A DNA stretch of 19,688 nt from Leyella stercorea (GTDB taxonomy: Bacteria > Bacteroidota > Bacteroidia > Bacteroidales > Bacteroidaceae). Numbering within the stretch: the stretch's first letter is position 1; every line of letters starts with the position of its first letter. Shown piece after piece: positions 1 through 6,692 of the stretch. Made by a program: the position numbers and the translations under genes. The stretch is from positions 1 through 19,688 of the forward strand of contig NZ_JADYUF010000053.1 of NCBI RefSeq assembly GCF_021531655.1. The letters run 5' to 3'. The notes under the pieces are model-generated. The model ran no database searches, was not told the DNA's origin, and saw only the letters and a program-made list of their open reading frames with translations.

Positions 1-95
1 CATACGGAAATACTCAAAGCCTTTTTTATACAATAAATTCAACCTCAAAGTCTAAATCCGAAACTTGAGTAAAATGTGAGTTCGTAGATAATTCA

Positions 96-449
96 TTGAG
101 TATTGAAGCCGAGGAAGATTGGGTGACGGCAGACTTCCGACATCCGCTTGAAAGCCACTATGAAGGTATGACCATATACTATATGGTGGAAAGTTATTGC
201 GATGAGACTTATGCAACAAATGATGCAGAGGGGAAATATTTCCCGACACGCGTCAGTGTGGACTTTCATTTGAAAGAGCCAGTTTTGTGTGGTTACGAGC
301 GGTTCAACAGTATGGATGAGGCATTAGCCTATTTCACACATGTCTTGAAACGTGACACTCTTACTGTTGATGACATCCACAAGTGGAACTGTGAGCATTG
401 GAAGGACGGCTTCATCTATTTCAATGAGTATAAGGTTGATTTACGATGA
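96..449 (+). CDS. Hypothetical protein, 5'-truncated copy of a TNDAxxKYF family
   Basis: This 117-residue acidic soluble protein has no recognised function. The only in-frame start is TTG at 96, with no ribosome site, so the true start is doubtful. Residues 2-48 align with residues 91-138 of the protein at 2690-3139: IEAEED/IEAEEV, ADF/TDF, ESHY/ENHY, and TNDAEGKYF/TNDAYRKYF. The likeness continues upstream of the TTG (KCEF..NSLS against HCDL..VLEI) as far as a TGA at 66-68. The frame is also open from the window edge up to that TGA. I infer a longer gene that lost its N-terminus to a stop codon. It also has about 70 C-terminal residues that the paralogue lacks. No signal peptide or membrane segment is visible. 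Confidence 0.6.
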   Translation: MSIEAEEDWVTADFRHPLESHYEGMTIYYMVESYCDETYATNDAEGKYFPTRVSVDFHLKEPVLCGYERFNSMDEALAYFTHVLKRDTLTVDDIHKWNCEHWKDGFIYFNEYKVDLR

Positions 450-526
450 TGCAGTTGTCAAGATAATAACAGAGGAAGCCGAAACGCTGGAAAGGGAGTA
501 GGCAAAACTTTTAAAAGACATGAGAC

Positions 527-652
527 ATGTTTCTCTTTCTATGTGGAATCTTGATAGTTGTGTTTGGCGGCTACATACTGATAAGTCTCATACAACTCGT
601 CTTTATGATTATTGGCTGGATTATCCAAGCCATATTCAGTATCTTTGAATAA
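527..652 (+). CDS. Small hydrophobic membrane peptide (41 aa)
   Basis: A short open frame beginning at ATG 527, immediately after an in-frame TGA at 521-523, and ending with TAA at 650-652. Almost all of its residues are hydrophobic: MFLFLCGILIVVFGGYILIS, then further Ile/Phe/Trp-rich sequence ending in SIFE. It would span the membrane once or twice. No clear ribosome site is seen. Its position, 77 bases after the 96-449 gene, parallels the small membrane protein at 3169-3372 that follows the paralogue at 2690-3139. That parallel is the main reason to believe it. Function unknown. Confidence 0.4.
   Translation: MFLFLCGILIVVFGGYILISLIQLVFMIIGWIIQAIFSIFE
640..647 (+). promoter_or_regulatory. 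Candidate -7 box TATCTTTG
   Basis: TATCTTTG matches the Bacteroidetes primary-sigma -7 consensus TAnnTTTG. It lies in the last codons of the small membrane ORF and about 115 bases before the sigma-like gene at 762. The nearest upstream TTG (612-614) is about 25 bases away, longer than the usual 19-21, so the -33 element is weak. Confidence 0.3.
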
Positions 653-730
653 GATATGATTGCAACAAAAAGTTAATTTTTTGTTGATTTTCTATGGTCT
701 GATTTTTTTATTTCAGAAAAACAGGGTAAA

Positions 731-744
731 TTGTCGCGCGACAA
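731..744. promoter_or_regulatory. Perfect 14-bp palindrome, candidate operator
   Basis: TTGTCGCGCGACAA equals its own reverse complement. It stands out as G+C-rich sequence in an A/T-rich leader and ends 17 bases before ATG 762. This suits a dimeric repressor or autoregulatory site. Its half-site TTGTC(G)C resembles the TTGTCAC/GTGACAA inverted repeat before the ATPase gene (9425-9440). Confidence 0.45.
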
Positions 745-761
745 CTAAAAACATTAAAGAC

Positions 762-1091
762 ATGATGAACAACAATTCTACAACAAACAGTGAAAAGAAG
801 CCTATCATTAACAACGATGAGGCTTTGCGTCTTATCGACCTCATCCAGCAGGGCGACTCCAATGCTGAGAACGAATTGGCAGAACTCGGTTCTGTCTTTG
901 TCAAGGCTGTTGCAAAGCAGTATGTTGACAAGGGTCTGTCTAAGGAAGAACTTATTGCTGCCAGTCGTTACGGAATGATACGTGCCAGTCATAAGTTCGA
1001 CAAGTCGCGTGGCTTCAAATTTGCTTCGTATGCCGTATGGTGGATGCGCGAAGCTATTCTGCAAGAGATCCGCAAAAAAGAAAACAACTAA
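762..1091 (+). CDS. Sigma-70 region 2-only protein
   Basis: This protein of about 109 residues matches only the central part of RpoD-type sigma factors. Residues 40-55 resemble the start of region 2 (VKAVAKQYVDKGLSKEEL). Residues 64-80 resemble the IxxGxxGLIRAxxKFD helix. Residues 84-103 match region 2.3/2.4 (GFKFASYAVWWMREAILQEI). It then ends, so regions 3 and 4, which bind the -35 element, are missing. Residues 1-18 are a polar Asn/Ser/Thr-rich tail. I chose ATG 762 (or 765) over an upstream TTG at 660 because the earlier codons are hydrophobic and unlike the family. It could bind core RNA polymerase without -35 recognition, act as a sigma decoy, or be a truncated relic. A palindrome and candidate promoter lie upstream. 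Confidence 0.7.
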   Translation: MMNNNSTTNSEKKPIINNDEALRLIDLIQQGDSNAENELAELGSVFVKAVAKQYVDKGLSKEELIAASRYGMIRASHKFDKSRGFKFASYAVWWMREAILQEIRKKENN

Positions 1092-1104
1092 ACGACAAAA
1101 GAAT

Positions 1105-1308
1105 ATGATACGTAAAGATTTGGGTGACATCCGTGCGCTTACACTAATCAGAGTGGTTCTTGAAAGGACAGAGGACCAAGAGCTGAGAGAACAACTGCAG
1201 GAGTATCTTCAAACCAATGAAGAACTATGGTCGGATGTTCATCAGAAAGACTTCTACGACTTTGCCACCACACTCGCAAAAGAGTGGATCGCAAGTCATC
1301 AATCATAA
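1105..1308 (+). CDS. Hypothetical protein, 67 aa
   Basis: The start is ATG 1105, 13 bases after the sigma-like gene's stop, preceded by an A-rich leader (ACAAAAGAAT). The protein is mixed-charge and probably helical: an Arg/Leu/Glu-rich first half (LERTEDQELREQLQEYLQ) and an aromatic second half (DFYDFATTLAKEWIASH). No signal peptide, membrane segment or recognised domain is seen. The tight spacing suggests co-transcription with the sigma-like gene, so it might be a partner or modulator of it. That is inference only. The same frame is open upstream of 1105 inside the sigma gene, but that sequence is the sigma gene's shadow. Confidence 0.65.
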   Translation: MIRKDLGDIRALTLIRVVLERTEDQELREQLQEYLQTNEELWSDVHQKDFYDFATTLAKEWIASHQS

Positions 1309-1329
1309 AGTTAAACTATATCACAGACA

Positions 1330-1689
1330 ATGAAAGAGATTAACGCAGAAATATATTTGAATGGAAATAATGACGGTACTACCGTCAAACTCTCTGACGA
1401 AGAAGCAGATAATCTCCTTACGTTATGGAAAGAAGCCCAAGACACCATTCTCAAAGGCATGGAGGAAGAAGACTATTGGGAAAAGTTTGACCCTTGGTTA
1501 AAGGAAAAAGCTCCTAACCTCCATGAGAAGATAATGGATGCTTACTATCAGGAAACCAGCGAGCGATTGAGCATAGGAGGATGGGTAGAGAGTGATGAAT
1601 TTATGTCAATAGGTCATGACATAGACGGGGCATATCTTGATTACGACAATGAAGTTGTTATCAACCAAATTTTTCCTCCATCAAAATAA
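1330..1689 (+). CDS. Hypothetical acidic protein, 119 aa
   Basis: Family not recognised. ATG 1330 follows the preceding stop by 21 bases, with an A-rich leader. The protein is acidic and soluble. It starts with a possible beta-strand (INAEIYLNG), has a helical middle (LSDEEADNLLTLWKEAQDTI, then WEKFDPWLKEKAPNLHEKI) and ends in GGWVESDEFMSIGHDIDGAY. No signal peptide or membrane segment is present. It belongs to the same-strand run 762-3372, which reads like one operon. Confidence 0.7.
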   Translation: MKEINAEIYLNGNNDGTTVKLSDEEADNLLTLWKEAQDTILKGMEEEDYWEKFDPWLKEKAPNLHEKIMDAYYQETSERLSIGGWVESDEFMSIGHDIDGAYLDYDNEVVINQIFPPSK

Positions 1690-1708
1690 AGGTCTAAACG
1701 AAAAGAAA

Positions 1709-2245
1709 ATGAGAATATATCTGAAAGTAAAGAAAGACAACGCCTATCACGTTACCAGCCTTTGGAGCAAGCACATTAAAGAGCAAATTTTGGAAACTGT
1801 CAAAGAAGTAAGTCAGAATTGGATGTTTGAGCCGAAGTTATATCCTATGTTTTATCAAGAGGATACGCATAGCCACTTTGTTGAAGCAAACAACGAACGT
1901 TTCTTCTTCGAATGCTTGATGTACGAGCTTTGCTTTGTGTGGGAATTAAACGATTTCGAAGGATACGATGATGAGTACTCTGATTTTGCACGCGAAAGAG
2001 ATGTATTTTTAGATAAAGATAAGGTAGAGCCTTCCAAGGAATACGTCTATATCGGTTCGTACATATATGGACAAGAAGAACCGCTTGCTCTCCCTGGACT
2101 TGTGTTCGACCCCGAATACGCAGAGGATGGTGAGGTTTTGGCAGAATGTATGTTTACGAGTGATTTTGAAGACGAAAAATTAAAACGGGCATATATGTCT
2201 AATGGAAACTATGAGGAATGTGAAAAGGATACTCCAGCTTTGTAG
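1709..2245 (+). CDS. Hypothetical protein, 178 aa
   Basis: Family not recognised. I chose ATG 1709, 17 bases after the previous stop, because its leader (ACGAAAAGAAA) resembles those of its neighbours. An in-frame upstream extension overlaps the preceding gene and is its shadow. The protein is soluble, acidic and aromatic-rich. It opens with a probable beta-strand (MRIYLKVKKD), has many Tyr/Phe/Trp residues (FFFECLMYELCFVWELNDFE) and an Asp/Glu-rich C-terminal half. Its 3' end overlaps the start of the lipoprotein gene by about 35-44 bases, which suggests coupled translation. Confidence 0.7.
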   Translation: MRIYLKVKKDNAYHVTSLWSKHIKEQILETVKEVSQNWMFEPKLYPMFYQEDTHSHFVEANNERFFFECLMYELCFVWELNDFEGYDDEYSDFARERDVFLDKDKVEPSKEYVYIGSYIYGQEEPLALPGLVFDPEYAEDGEVLAECMFTSDFEDEKLKRAYMSNGNYEECEKDTPAL

Positions 2246-2687
2246 CATAGCCTTGTTGGCATTGTCTATATGCTCTTCATGTTTGAACAAGTCTTCCGAT
2301 ACAAGTCTCGATAAGAGTTCAAGTATGTCTGACTCTACCGAGATTTACCATACAATAGTCTCTGACGACAGTCTCGTGACAGCCATTTGGCATGACACCG
2401 GCGAAGGTGGAACAGCACCAGACATTGACTGTGTGGTAAAATTCAAATCAGAAGACGGCGAGCAGCATGAGGAGCATCGCCCCTTACTACGACTTGCTCA
2501 CCCTAATGATGATTACAGCCACCATGAAGTGCAGAAGATAGTGAGCCTTGACGATGAATACGGCAATCGCTCCTACGTGTTCTTCCTCTCTGCTAAAGTG
2601 GGAAGCAACGAGTACGCTCACGACATTGTGGCTTTTGAGATTGTAGGCGACAGTCTGCGACCATTGTACAACTTTAAAATTGATTAG
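2211..2687 (+). CDS. Putative lipoprotein, 158 aa
   Basis: From ATG 2211 the protein has a lipoprotein-type signal: basic MRNVKR, a hydrophobic stretch (LCSIALLALSIC), then Cys at 21 and 24. Cys24 (CSSC) is the likely lipidated residue, although C21 is possible. ATG 2202 would add three residues. The mature part begins with a Ser/Asp/Lys-rich linker and continues as a probable beta-rich domain with HDTGEGGTAPDIDCVVKF and a Tyr/Phe-rich end. No known domain is recognised. The start lies inside the previous gene, and the stop is 2 bases before the next start, so the three genes are almost certainly translationally linked. Probable location is the periplasm or outer membrane. Confidence 0.7.
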   Translation: MRNVKRILQLCSIALLALSICSSCLNKSSDTSLDKSSSMSDSTEIYHTIVSDDSLVTAIWHDTGEGGTAPDIDCVVKFKSEDGEQHEEHRPLLRLAHPNDDYSHHEVQKIVSLDDEYGNRSYVFFLSAKVGSNEYAHDIVAFEIVGDSLRPLYNFKID

Positions 2688-2689
2688 AG

Positions 2690-3139
2690 ATGGAAGAAGA
2701 CATAACAATAGATTGGGAGACTTTTGTCAAGTCACAGTTGCATTGGATAAGAGTGGTATATAAAATAGAGGGCAGACAAGAGAACCTTCAAGAAATATAC
2801 AATCTCTACAAGGAATTTGCCGACAAGAAACGCCCCGCTATGGAAGATGACGAGGAGCCAGGTTGGGAAGGCAACATCATTTTAGCTCTCGGCATAGACT
2901 ATGGCGAGAGCAATCTTTGTGGCAACATACTCCATTGTGACCTTAAAAACGAAGTTCTCGAAATAGAAGCAGAGGAAGTCGCATTCATCACTGATTTCAA
3001 GATTCTGGTTGAAAATCACTATAAAGACCTGAAAGTATATTTCATCACGGAAGACAAAGAAGGCGACATCTATACCACCAACGATGCCTACCGCAAGTAT
3101 TTCCACGGCTTGCCGAGCGACTACATTGTTGTTCCTTAA
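2690..3139 (+). CDS. Hypothetical protein, TNDAxxKYF family (149 aa)
   Basis: An acidic soluble protein of unknown function. ATG 2690 follows the lipoprotein stop by 2 bases. The first part is helical (ENLQEIYNLYKEFADKK), followed by an acidic segment (AMEDDEEPGWEG). Residues 90-138 (IEAEEVAFITDF, ENHYKDLKVYFI, TTNDAYRKYF) are clearly homologous to the start of the 96-449 product. This protein stops about 10 residues after KYF, whereas the other copy continues for about 70 more. The two copies are therefore truncated at opposite ends. It is followed by a small membrane protein 29 bases downstream, the same arrangement as the other copy. Confidence 0.7.
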   Translation: MEEDITIDWETFVKSQLHWIRVVYKIEGRQENLQEIYNLYKEFADKKRPAMEDDEEPGWEGNIILALGIDYGESNLCGNILHCDLKNEVLEIEAEEVAFITDFKILVENHYKDLKVYFITEDKEGDIYTTNDAYRKYFHGLPSDYIVVP

Positions 3140-3168
3140 ACCATTGAAAAAGATAAAAAAATAGAGAC

Positions 3169-3372
3169 ATGGGCATTAAAACATTCTTTGCATCACTAAT
3201 GATGCTGATAACCATAGCCGCTATGTGTTCGCCGCTGTACCTTGTTTGGCTCGGATTGACGATGAGCGGCTCTGCATTAGTGCGTATAGGCTTGATAGTC
3301 GTCGGACTTATCCTGTGCAGACTATTCAAACCAATATCCAACTTGTTTGACAAGGATTTCAAGATCTTCTAA
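3169..3372 (+). CDS. Small inner-membrane protein, 67 aa
   Basis: ATG 3169 is preceded by an A-rich leader ending in GAGAC. Two hydrophobic segments are visible: about residues 5-30 (FFASLMMLITIAAMCSPLYL) and 36-52 (ALVRIGLIVVGLILCRLF). The tail is charged (DKDFKIF). It probably spans the membrane twice. Its stop overlaps the 3' end of the convergent minus-strand helix-turn-helix gene by four bases (3369-3372). This is the last gene of the plus-strand run. Function unknown, and the pairing with the 2690-3139 product suggests a two-gene unit. Confidence 0.65.
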   Translation: MGIKTFFASLMMLITIAAMCSPLYLVWLGLTMSGSALVRIGLIVVGLILCRLFKPISNLFDKDFKIF

Positions 3373-3659
3373 AAAGCAGGATGTCGAGTCTTTTCTAAAA
3401 AGTCTAAGACATCCTGTTGGCTGTACCAGTACTTATCACCAATTTTTGAATAGGCGAGCAATCCTTGCTCTCTGTATTTTTGTATAAGCCGTTCTTCAAC
3501 ACCAAGCACTTTACACAATTCTTTATTGTTGTAATATTGCGGTTGAGTAACACATTTATCTTTGAGCATAGAGACTTTTAGAGTTAAGTCTCTGACTTTC
3601 GACACAATGGCTTCCCATTGTGTCTTTTCAATAAGCAGCATCTCTTTCTTTTCTGTCAT
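3369..3659 (-). CDS. Helix-turn-helix (excisionase/MerR-like) protein
   Basis: A 96-residue protein with a helical N-terminal part (about residues 1-35) and a C-terminal DNA-binding domain of the HTH_17/excisionase type: YYNNKELCKVLGVEERLIQK, then LLAYSKIGDKYWYSQQDVLDFLE. The recognition helix is followed by the wing-like KIGDKYWY strand typical of this family. I chose ATG at 3659 because the upstream in-frame extension (LIRIIIYLELTLK) is A/T-rich intergenic sequence. It lies 38 bases downstream of a paralogue on the same strand, so the pair is probably one operon. Such pairs are common on Bacteroidetes conjugative elements, where they act as excision or transfer regulators. No integrase is in view. 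Confidence 0.8.
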   Translation of the reverse strand: MTEKKEMLLIEKTQWEAIVSKVRDLTLKVSMLKDKCVTQPQYYNNKELCKVLGVEERLIQKYREQGLLAYSKIGDKYWYSQQDVLDFLEKTRHPAF

Positions 3660-3697
3660 AATTTTTAAAGTTAGTTCTAAATATATAATAATGCGTA

Positions 3698-3979
3698 TTA
3701 GCAAAATGCTTCACGTTTGTTGTTTGCCATAAATTCATCAATGTCTGTTTGGGTGTACCAATACTTATCACCACATTTGCTATAGGACAGCAAATCATTA
3801 TAGCGATATTTACGTAATAGCTTCTCGTTTATGCCAAGTACATCGCAGATTTCGTGGTTGGTGTATATGGTCAAACCTCTTTTTCCATTCATATCTCGAA
3901 TTGCTTTTTCGTTTTCTTCCAAGCTTGCCATCAGCTTATTGATAGTTTCATTATCTACTTTCTTATAATATTCTTTCAT
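3698..3979 (-). CDS. Helix-turn-helix (excisionase/MerR-like) protein, paralogue
   Basis: This 93-residue protein has the same architecture as its downstream neighbour: a charged helical N-terminus (KVDNETINKLMASLEENEKA) followed by the helix-turn-helix IYTNHEICDVLGINEKLLRK and the YSKCGDKYWYTQTDIDEFM segment. The two share the pattern LG(I/V)(N/E)E(K/R)L(L/I)(R/Q)KYR and YSKxGDKYWY, so they arose by tandem duplication. It is the first gene of the minus-strand pair and diverges from the 4156 gene across a 176-base A/T-rich gap that must hold both promoters. No TAnnTTTG box was found for either direction there. Confidence 0.8.
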   Translation of the reverse strand: MKEYYKKVDNETINKLMASLEENEKAIRDMNGKRGLTIYTNHEICDVLGINEKLLRKYRYNDLLSYSKCGDKYWYTQTDIDEFMANNKREAFC

Positions 3980-4155
3980 CTACTCAAAAATTAAATTTTG
4001 GCTTGTATAGGAAGTTGGATAATAAGTCTATTGTTGAAGCTGATTTGTAATTTTTTTTGAACTTTTTTATGCAAATTCTAAACTTTTTCATCAAGACTCA
4101 ATACAAGAGAAAAAGAGTTAGATAAAATATTTTATTAATTTAAAATTTTAAAATT

Positions 4156-4704
4156 ATGAAGAAGTATGTAAAGAAAATGTTGGTGGTTCGTAAGAAGGCC
4201 ACAGTTTTGGTAGAGTGTGATGAGGAGATTCTTGATAAGGTAGTTGTAAGATGTCGTAAACACTCTGGTGAAGTTTATGTTTATTTCAAAACTGGTGAAG
4301 GTCGAAAGTTGCGAAAGTTGAAGAAGATAAGTTCGGTGGAGAGGTCTCATGTAAAGCCAGAGACTTCCACCCCAACAACCCCCGAGACAACAACATCAAC
4401 AAATACCACCCCTAATATTAATAAGGTGACAATCGTAGATGAAGAACCTAAACGCCAGATTTGTTGGAGAAAGTTCAGAACAGAGATAAGTAAGGTCGGT
4501 GGTATCGATGTTTACATGAAGTCTTGTCGCGATAATACCACCATCGAAACAATTCTCTTAAAGTATCCAGACTTTCTGAGAGGTATCAAGCTCTATGAAG
4601 GGGGAAGTAAAGGCGTGTGGAAGCTTATTGTTCAAAAAAAGATGGAAACAGTCCGTAATATCTACGAAAGATACTTCATGGACATTAATCAATTCCTTCT
4701 CTAA
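4156..4704 (+). CDS. Hypothetical two-domain protein with Thr/Pro linker
   Basis: A 182-residue protein of unrecognised family. Residues 1-60 are strongly basic and probably beta-rich (VKKMLVVRKKATVLVECDEE, then VVVRCRKHSGEVYVYFKTGEG), suggesting a small nucleic-acid-binding fold. Residues 65-90 form a low-complexity Thr/Pro/Asn linker (STPTTPETTTSTNTTPN). Residues 100-182 form a second, mixed helical domain (WRKFRTEISKVGGIDVYMKS, then YERYFMDINQF). The leader (TAATTTAAAATTTTAAAATT) is typical of well-expressed Bacteroidetes genes. A perfect 12-bp hairpin follows 27 bases after the stop. It may belong to a mobile element with its neighbours. Confidence 0.7.
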   Translation: MKKYVKKMLVVRKKATVLVECDEEILDKVVVRCRKHSGEVYVYFKTGEGRKLRKLKKISSVERSHVKPETSTPTTPETTTSTNTTPNINKVTIVDEEPKRQICWRKFRTEISKVGGIDVYMKSCRDNTTIETILLKYPDFLRGIKLYEGGSKGVWKLIVQKKMETVRNIYERYFMDINQFLL

Positions 4705-4731
4705 TAAAAAAGTTGGAGAAAAAATAAACTT

Positions 4732-4762
4732 TTATCATCGCTTTTATAATAAGCGATGATAA
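4732..4762 (+). terminator. Perfect 12-bp hairpin after the 4156-4704 gene
   Basis: TTATCATCGCTT (4732-4743) pairs fully with AAGCGATGATAA (4751-4762) around a 7-base loop. No T-run follows on the plus strand, so it may be a transcript 3'-end stabiliser rather than a classic intrinsic terminator. Confidence 0.5.
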
Positions 4763-4802
4763 TGAAAAATGAGTTTTAAATTTTAGTGATGTAGAGACTC
4801 GT

Positions 4803-4866
4803 AATTATTATATAATAATTTATCCAGCAATGGAAGGGTGTAAGATGTCTCCTTTAAGTACATCTT
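4803..4866. other. A/T palindrome and hairpin in leader of 4884 gene
   Basis: AATTATTATATAATAATT (4803-4820) is a perfect 18-bp palindrome. It is followed by AAGATGT (4842-4848) pairing with ACATCTT (4860-4866) just before the ATG at 4884. Either could be an operator or a leader structure controlling the small NUMOD1-like gene. Confidence 0.4.
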
Positions 4867-4883
4867 CAAATTAAAATATAAAT

Positions 4884-5099
4884 ATGGGAAAAAATAAAAT
4901 TATGCCTGTTGCCCTAGTTTCAGACATGACAGGTGAAAAATTGGTATTTGAGTCAAGACGCAAGGCTGCAATCTTTTTAGGTGTAGAATACTCGTATTTA
5001 AAACAATACCTTAAGAATGGACGCGGGCATCTCGTGAAGAAAGGCTATTATGTCGAATTGTTGCCTCAAGAGCCAGTAAAAGAAAACGCTTTGTTTTAA
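4884..5099 (+). CDS. NUMOD1-like small DNA-binding protein
   Basis: A 71-residue protein. Residues 8-57 (VALVSDMTGEKLVFESRRKA, then FLGVEYSYLKQYLKNGRGHL) follow the pattern of NUMOD1/IENR1 modules: a strand with a 'TGE' turn, a 'f.S.r.AA..LG' helix, then a second helix. These modules usually sit at the C-terminus of GIY-YIG or HNH homing endonucleases and bind DNA. Here the module stands alone with no nuclease domain. It may be a stand-alone regulator or a domain relic. ATG 4884 follows a typical A/T leader (AAATTAAAATATAAAT). Standalone modules like this are common in phages and mobile elements. Confidence 0.65.
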   Translation: MGKNKIMPVALVSDMTGEKLVFESRRKAAIFLGVEYSYLKQYLKNGRGHLVKKGYYVELLPQEPVKENALF

Positions 5100-5299
5100 G
5101 CGAAGAGGTTAGAGGTGTCCCTCTTGTTGTACACCTTATTATATATGCACACAATGAGTTGCATTAAAATGCCGCATAATAGATTTATATTGTCTGCGGC
5201 AATCAGATTATTCACTAGGCTTAAGTAAAAACAATTATGGAGTAGGGTGCACACTCTCCTTAATTGTTTTGAACGAGCCACAAAATAAAGATTATAACA
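5100..5299. other. 200-base gap with three consecutive hairpins
   Basis: No convincing gene is seen. Three inverted repeats lie in order: AGGTGT/ACACCT (5113-5136), GCCGCA/TGCGGC (5171-5200), and a long one, AAAACAATTA/TAATTGTTTT (5227-5270), with inner GGAG/CTCC. The last ends 29 bases before ATG 5300. The region could be a structured leader, a small RNA or a replication/transfer site. A minus-strand frame here lacks coding character. Confidence 0.4.
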
Positions 5300-6682
5300 A
5301 TGGAAAGTAATAACATGCAGAGTCAAGTGTTGGATGGTTCTGCGACAATTAAGGGAGGGTCTGACTCTATGAGACTTTCATCAGACTCTATTGATAATGA
5401 GAAGGAGAATGTCTCTAAGTTTATGAATTACGAAAACGGATATTTCTCATATATCCGATTAGGGCAAGAAGGAACATGTAGATACTACGAAAATATTGAC
5501 TCTGCCTATCATTATGCATTACGGGAATGTGAGACTCGATTAAAACAAGGAATATATGGAAGTAGAATGTCGTTCATCGTTACAGGTCCAGATCATGTAC
5601 CGATATTTAATGGTGAACCCAAAAGAAACGGAAAAATAAAGTTCTCCATATATAATGGTAATGGCACCTCATATCTCGCAACTATTACAGACGAACACAA
5701 CAAATCATTTTTTCAAACTAATATTAATGCTATGAAACATACAGAAATTACAACAAGCAACAGAACAGTCACAACAAACAAGGTGTCTTTCACTAATTCG
5801 GAAGATGCAGACCTTATCAATTTCAATGCAAGCATCTTCATAGACAAGAACATCCTTACCGAAGATAATGTCAAATTCTTGTGTCTTTCAAAGGAGTCTG
5901 CTCAAAATATGGCGAAAATAGTACAAGAGACCGCCATTGCTTATAAAGATGCAGATAACGAAACATTCATGAAGGCTATACATAAAGTCTCAAAACGAAT
6001 GATAACCGTAACAAAGAGACTGGCTTCCGGCAGGTCAACTGACGATACTCATTGCAGTATGCACGATGACTTGCTTTATTGTGCTGCACATTGCAAGTTA
6101 TATGATTCTTTGTTTGACGGATCAAACACTTGGAGAAAAACACCGGGCAAACTCAATTATAATAAACTGGAAGATGCCATTATTGATATGTATGACCGAG
6201 GACAGAAGATGCTTCTTGAAGTTTCTGAGAAGAAATCGAAAAAGATGACAGACGAAACAACACATACAAAACGAGAGATTACGATAATAAATGATTATGG
6301 GCGTCAGACATTCAATGATATTGTACAAGCAGTCACCTCCACTATTATGACTTATGCAAAACCATCAGAAGACACGTTATTCTATTTGAATATGAAAGGG
6401 TCAACACTTGATTCGGAAGTCAAGTCACTGACCAATAATGTAGTAACAGTAACACAAAACAACAACCTGATGATATTCAAGACTATTTCAGATATTTCAG
6501 AAGAGATGAATGTAAGTGACTATACGGACAATGACACACTCAGAAAAGATGTGCGTACAACCATTGCAAAACTTATTATATGTGCTGCGCTGTCAGATAA
6601 AACACGCCAACTTATTTCAAGTGTAGTTGATTTGACCTCTATTGAAACTTTCGTCAGTTCATCGTTCAAGATGGCTGCCTAA
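5300..6682 (+). CDS. Hypothetical protein, 460 aa, unknown family
   Basis: The largest unrecognised protein in the window. Residues 1-35 are Ser/Asp-rich and look disordered. Residues 40-130 contain aromatic, mixed sequence (YENGYFSYIRLGQEGTCRYY, then MSFIVTGPDHVPIFNG). Residues 140-170 are Thr/Asn-rich. The C-terminal half is mainly helical, with CSMHDDLLYCAAHCKLYDSL (three Cys and two His close together, possibly metal-binding, not a canonical motif) and a coiled Lys/Glu segment near 315-330. No signal peptide or membrane segment is present. It is followed by a 13-bp hairpin and then the DNA methyltransferase 66 bases after the stop. The size and neighbourhood suggest a mobile-element gene. 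I do not assign a function. Confidence 0.75.
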   Translation: MESNNMQSQVLDGSATIKGGSDSMRLSSDSIDNEKENVSKFMNYENGYFSYIRLGQEGTCRYYENIDSAYHYALRECETRLKQGIYGSRMSFIVTGPDHVPIFNGEPKRNGKIKFSIYNGNGTSYLATITDEHNKSFFQTNINAMKHTEITTSNRTVTTNKVSFTNSEDADLINFNASIFIDKNILTEDNVKFLCLSKESAQNMAKIVQETAIAYKDADNETFMKAIHKVSKRMITVTKRLASGRSTDDTHCSMHDDLLYCAAHCKLYDSLFDGSNTWRKTPGKLNYNKLEDAIIDMYDRGQKMLLEVSEKKSKKMTDETTHTKREITIINDYGRQTFNDIVQAVTSTIMTYAKPSEDTLFYLNMKGSTLDSEVKSLTNNVVTVTQNNNLMIFKTISDISEEMNVSDYTDNDTLRKDVRTTIAKLIICAALSDKTRQLISSVVDLTSIETFVSSSFKMAA

Positions 6683-6692
6683 TTATTAATCC

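Noticed and set aside
424..501. 25-codon frame overlapping the end of the 96-449 gene and reading on past TAG
   Set aside because: It looks mildly coding (TEEAETLERE), but it is short, has no ribosome site and is interrupted. It may be a relic.
3369..3979. Integrase/excisionase module marking an attachment site
   Set aside because: The two proteins are excisionase-like, but no integrase, tRNA gene or flanking direct repeat is visible near them.
4884..5099. Complete homing endonuclease
   Set aside because: Only a NUMOD1-like module is present, with no GIY-YIG or HNH catalytic motif.
5096..5326. Minus-strand 76-codon frame in the hairpin-rich gap
   Set aside because: Its composition follows the inverted repeats, and it has no recognisable start context or domain.
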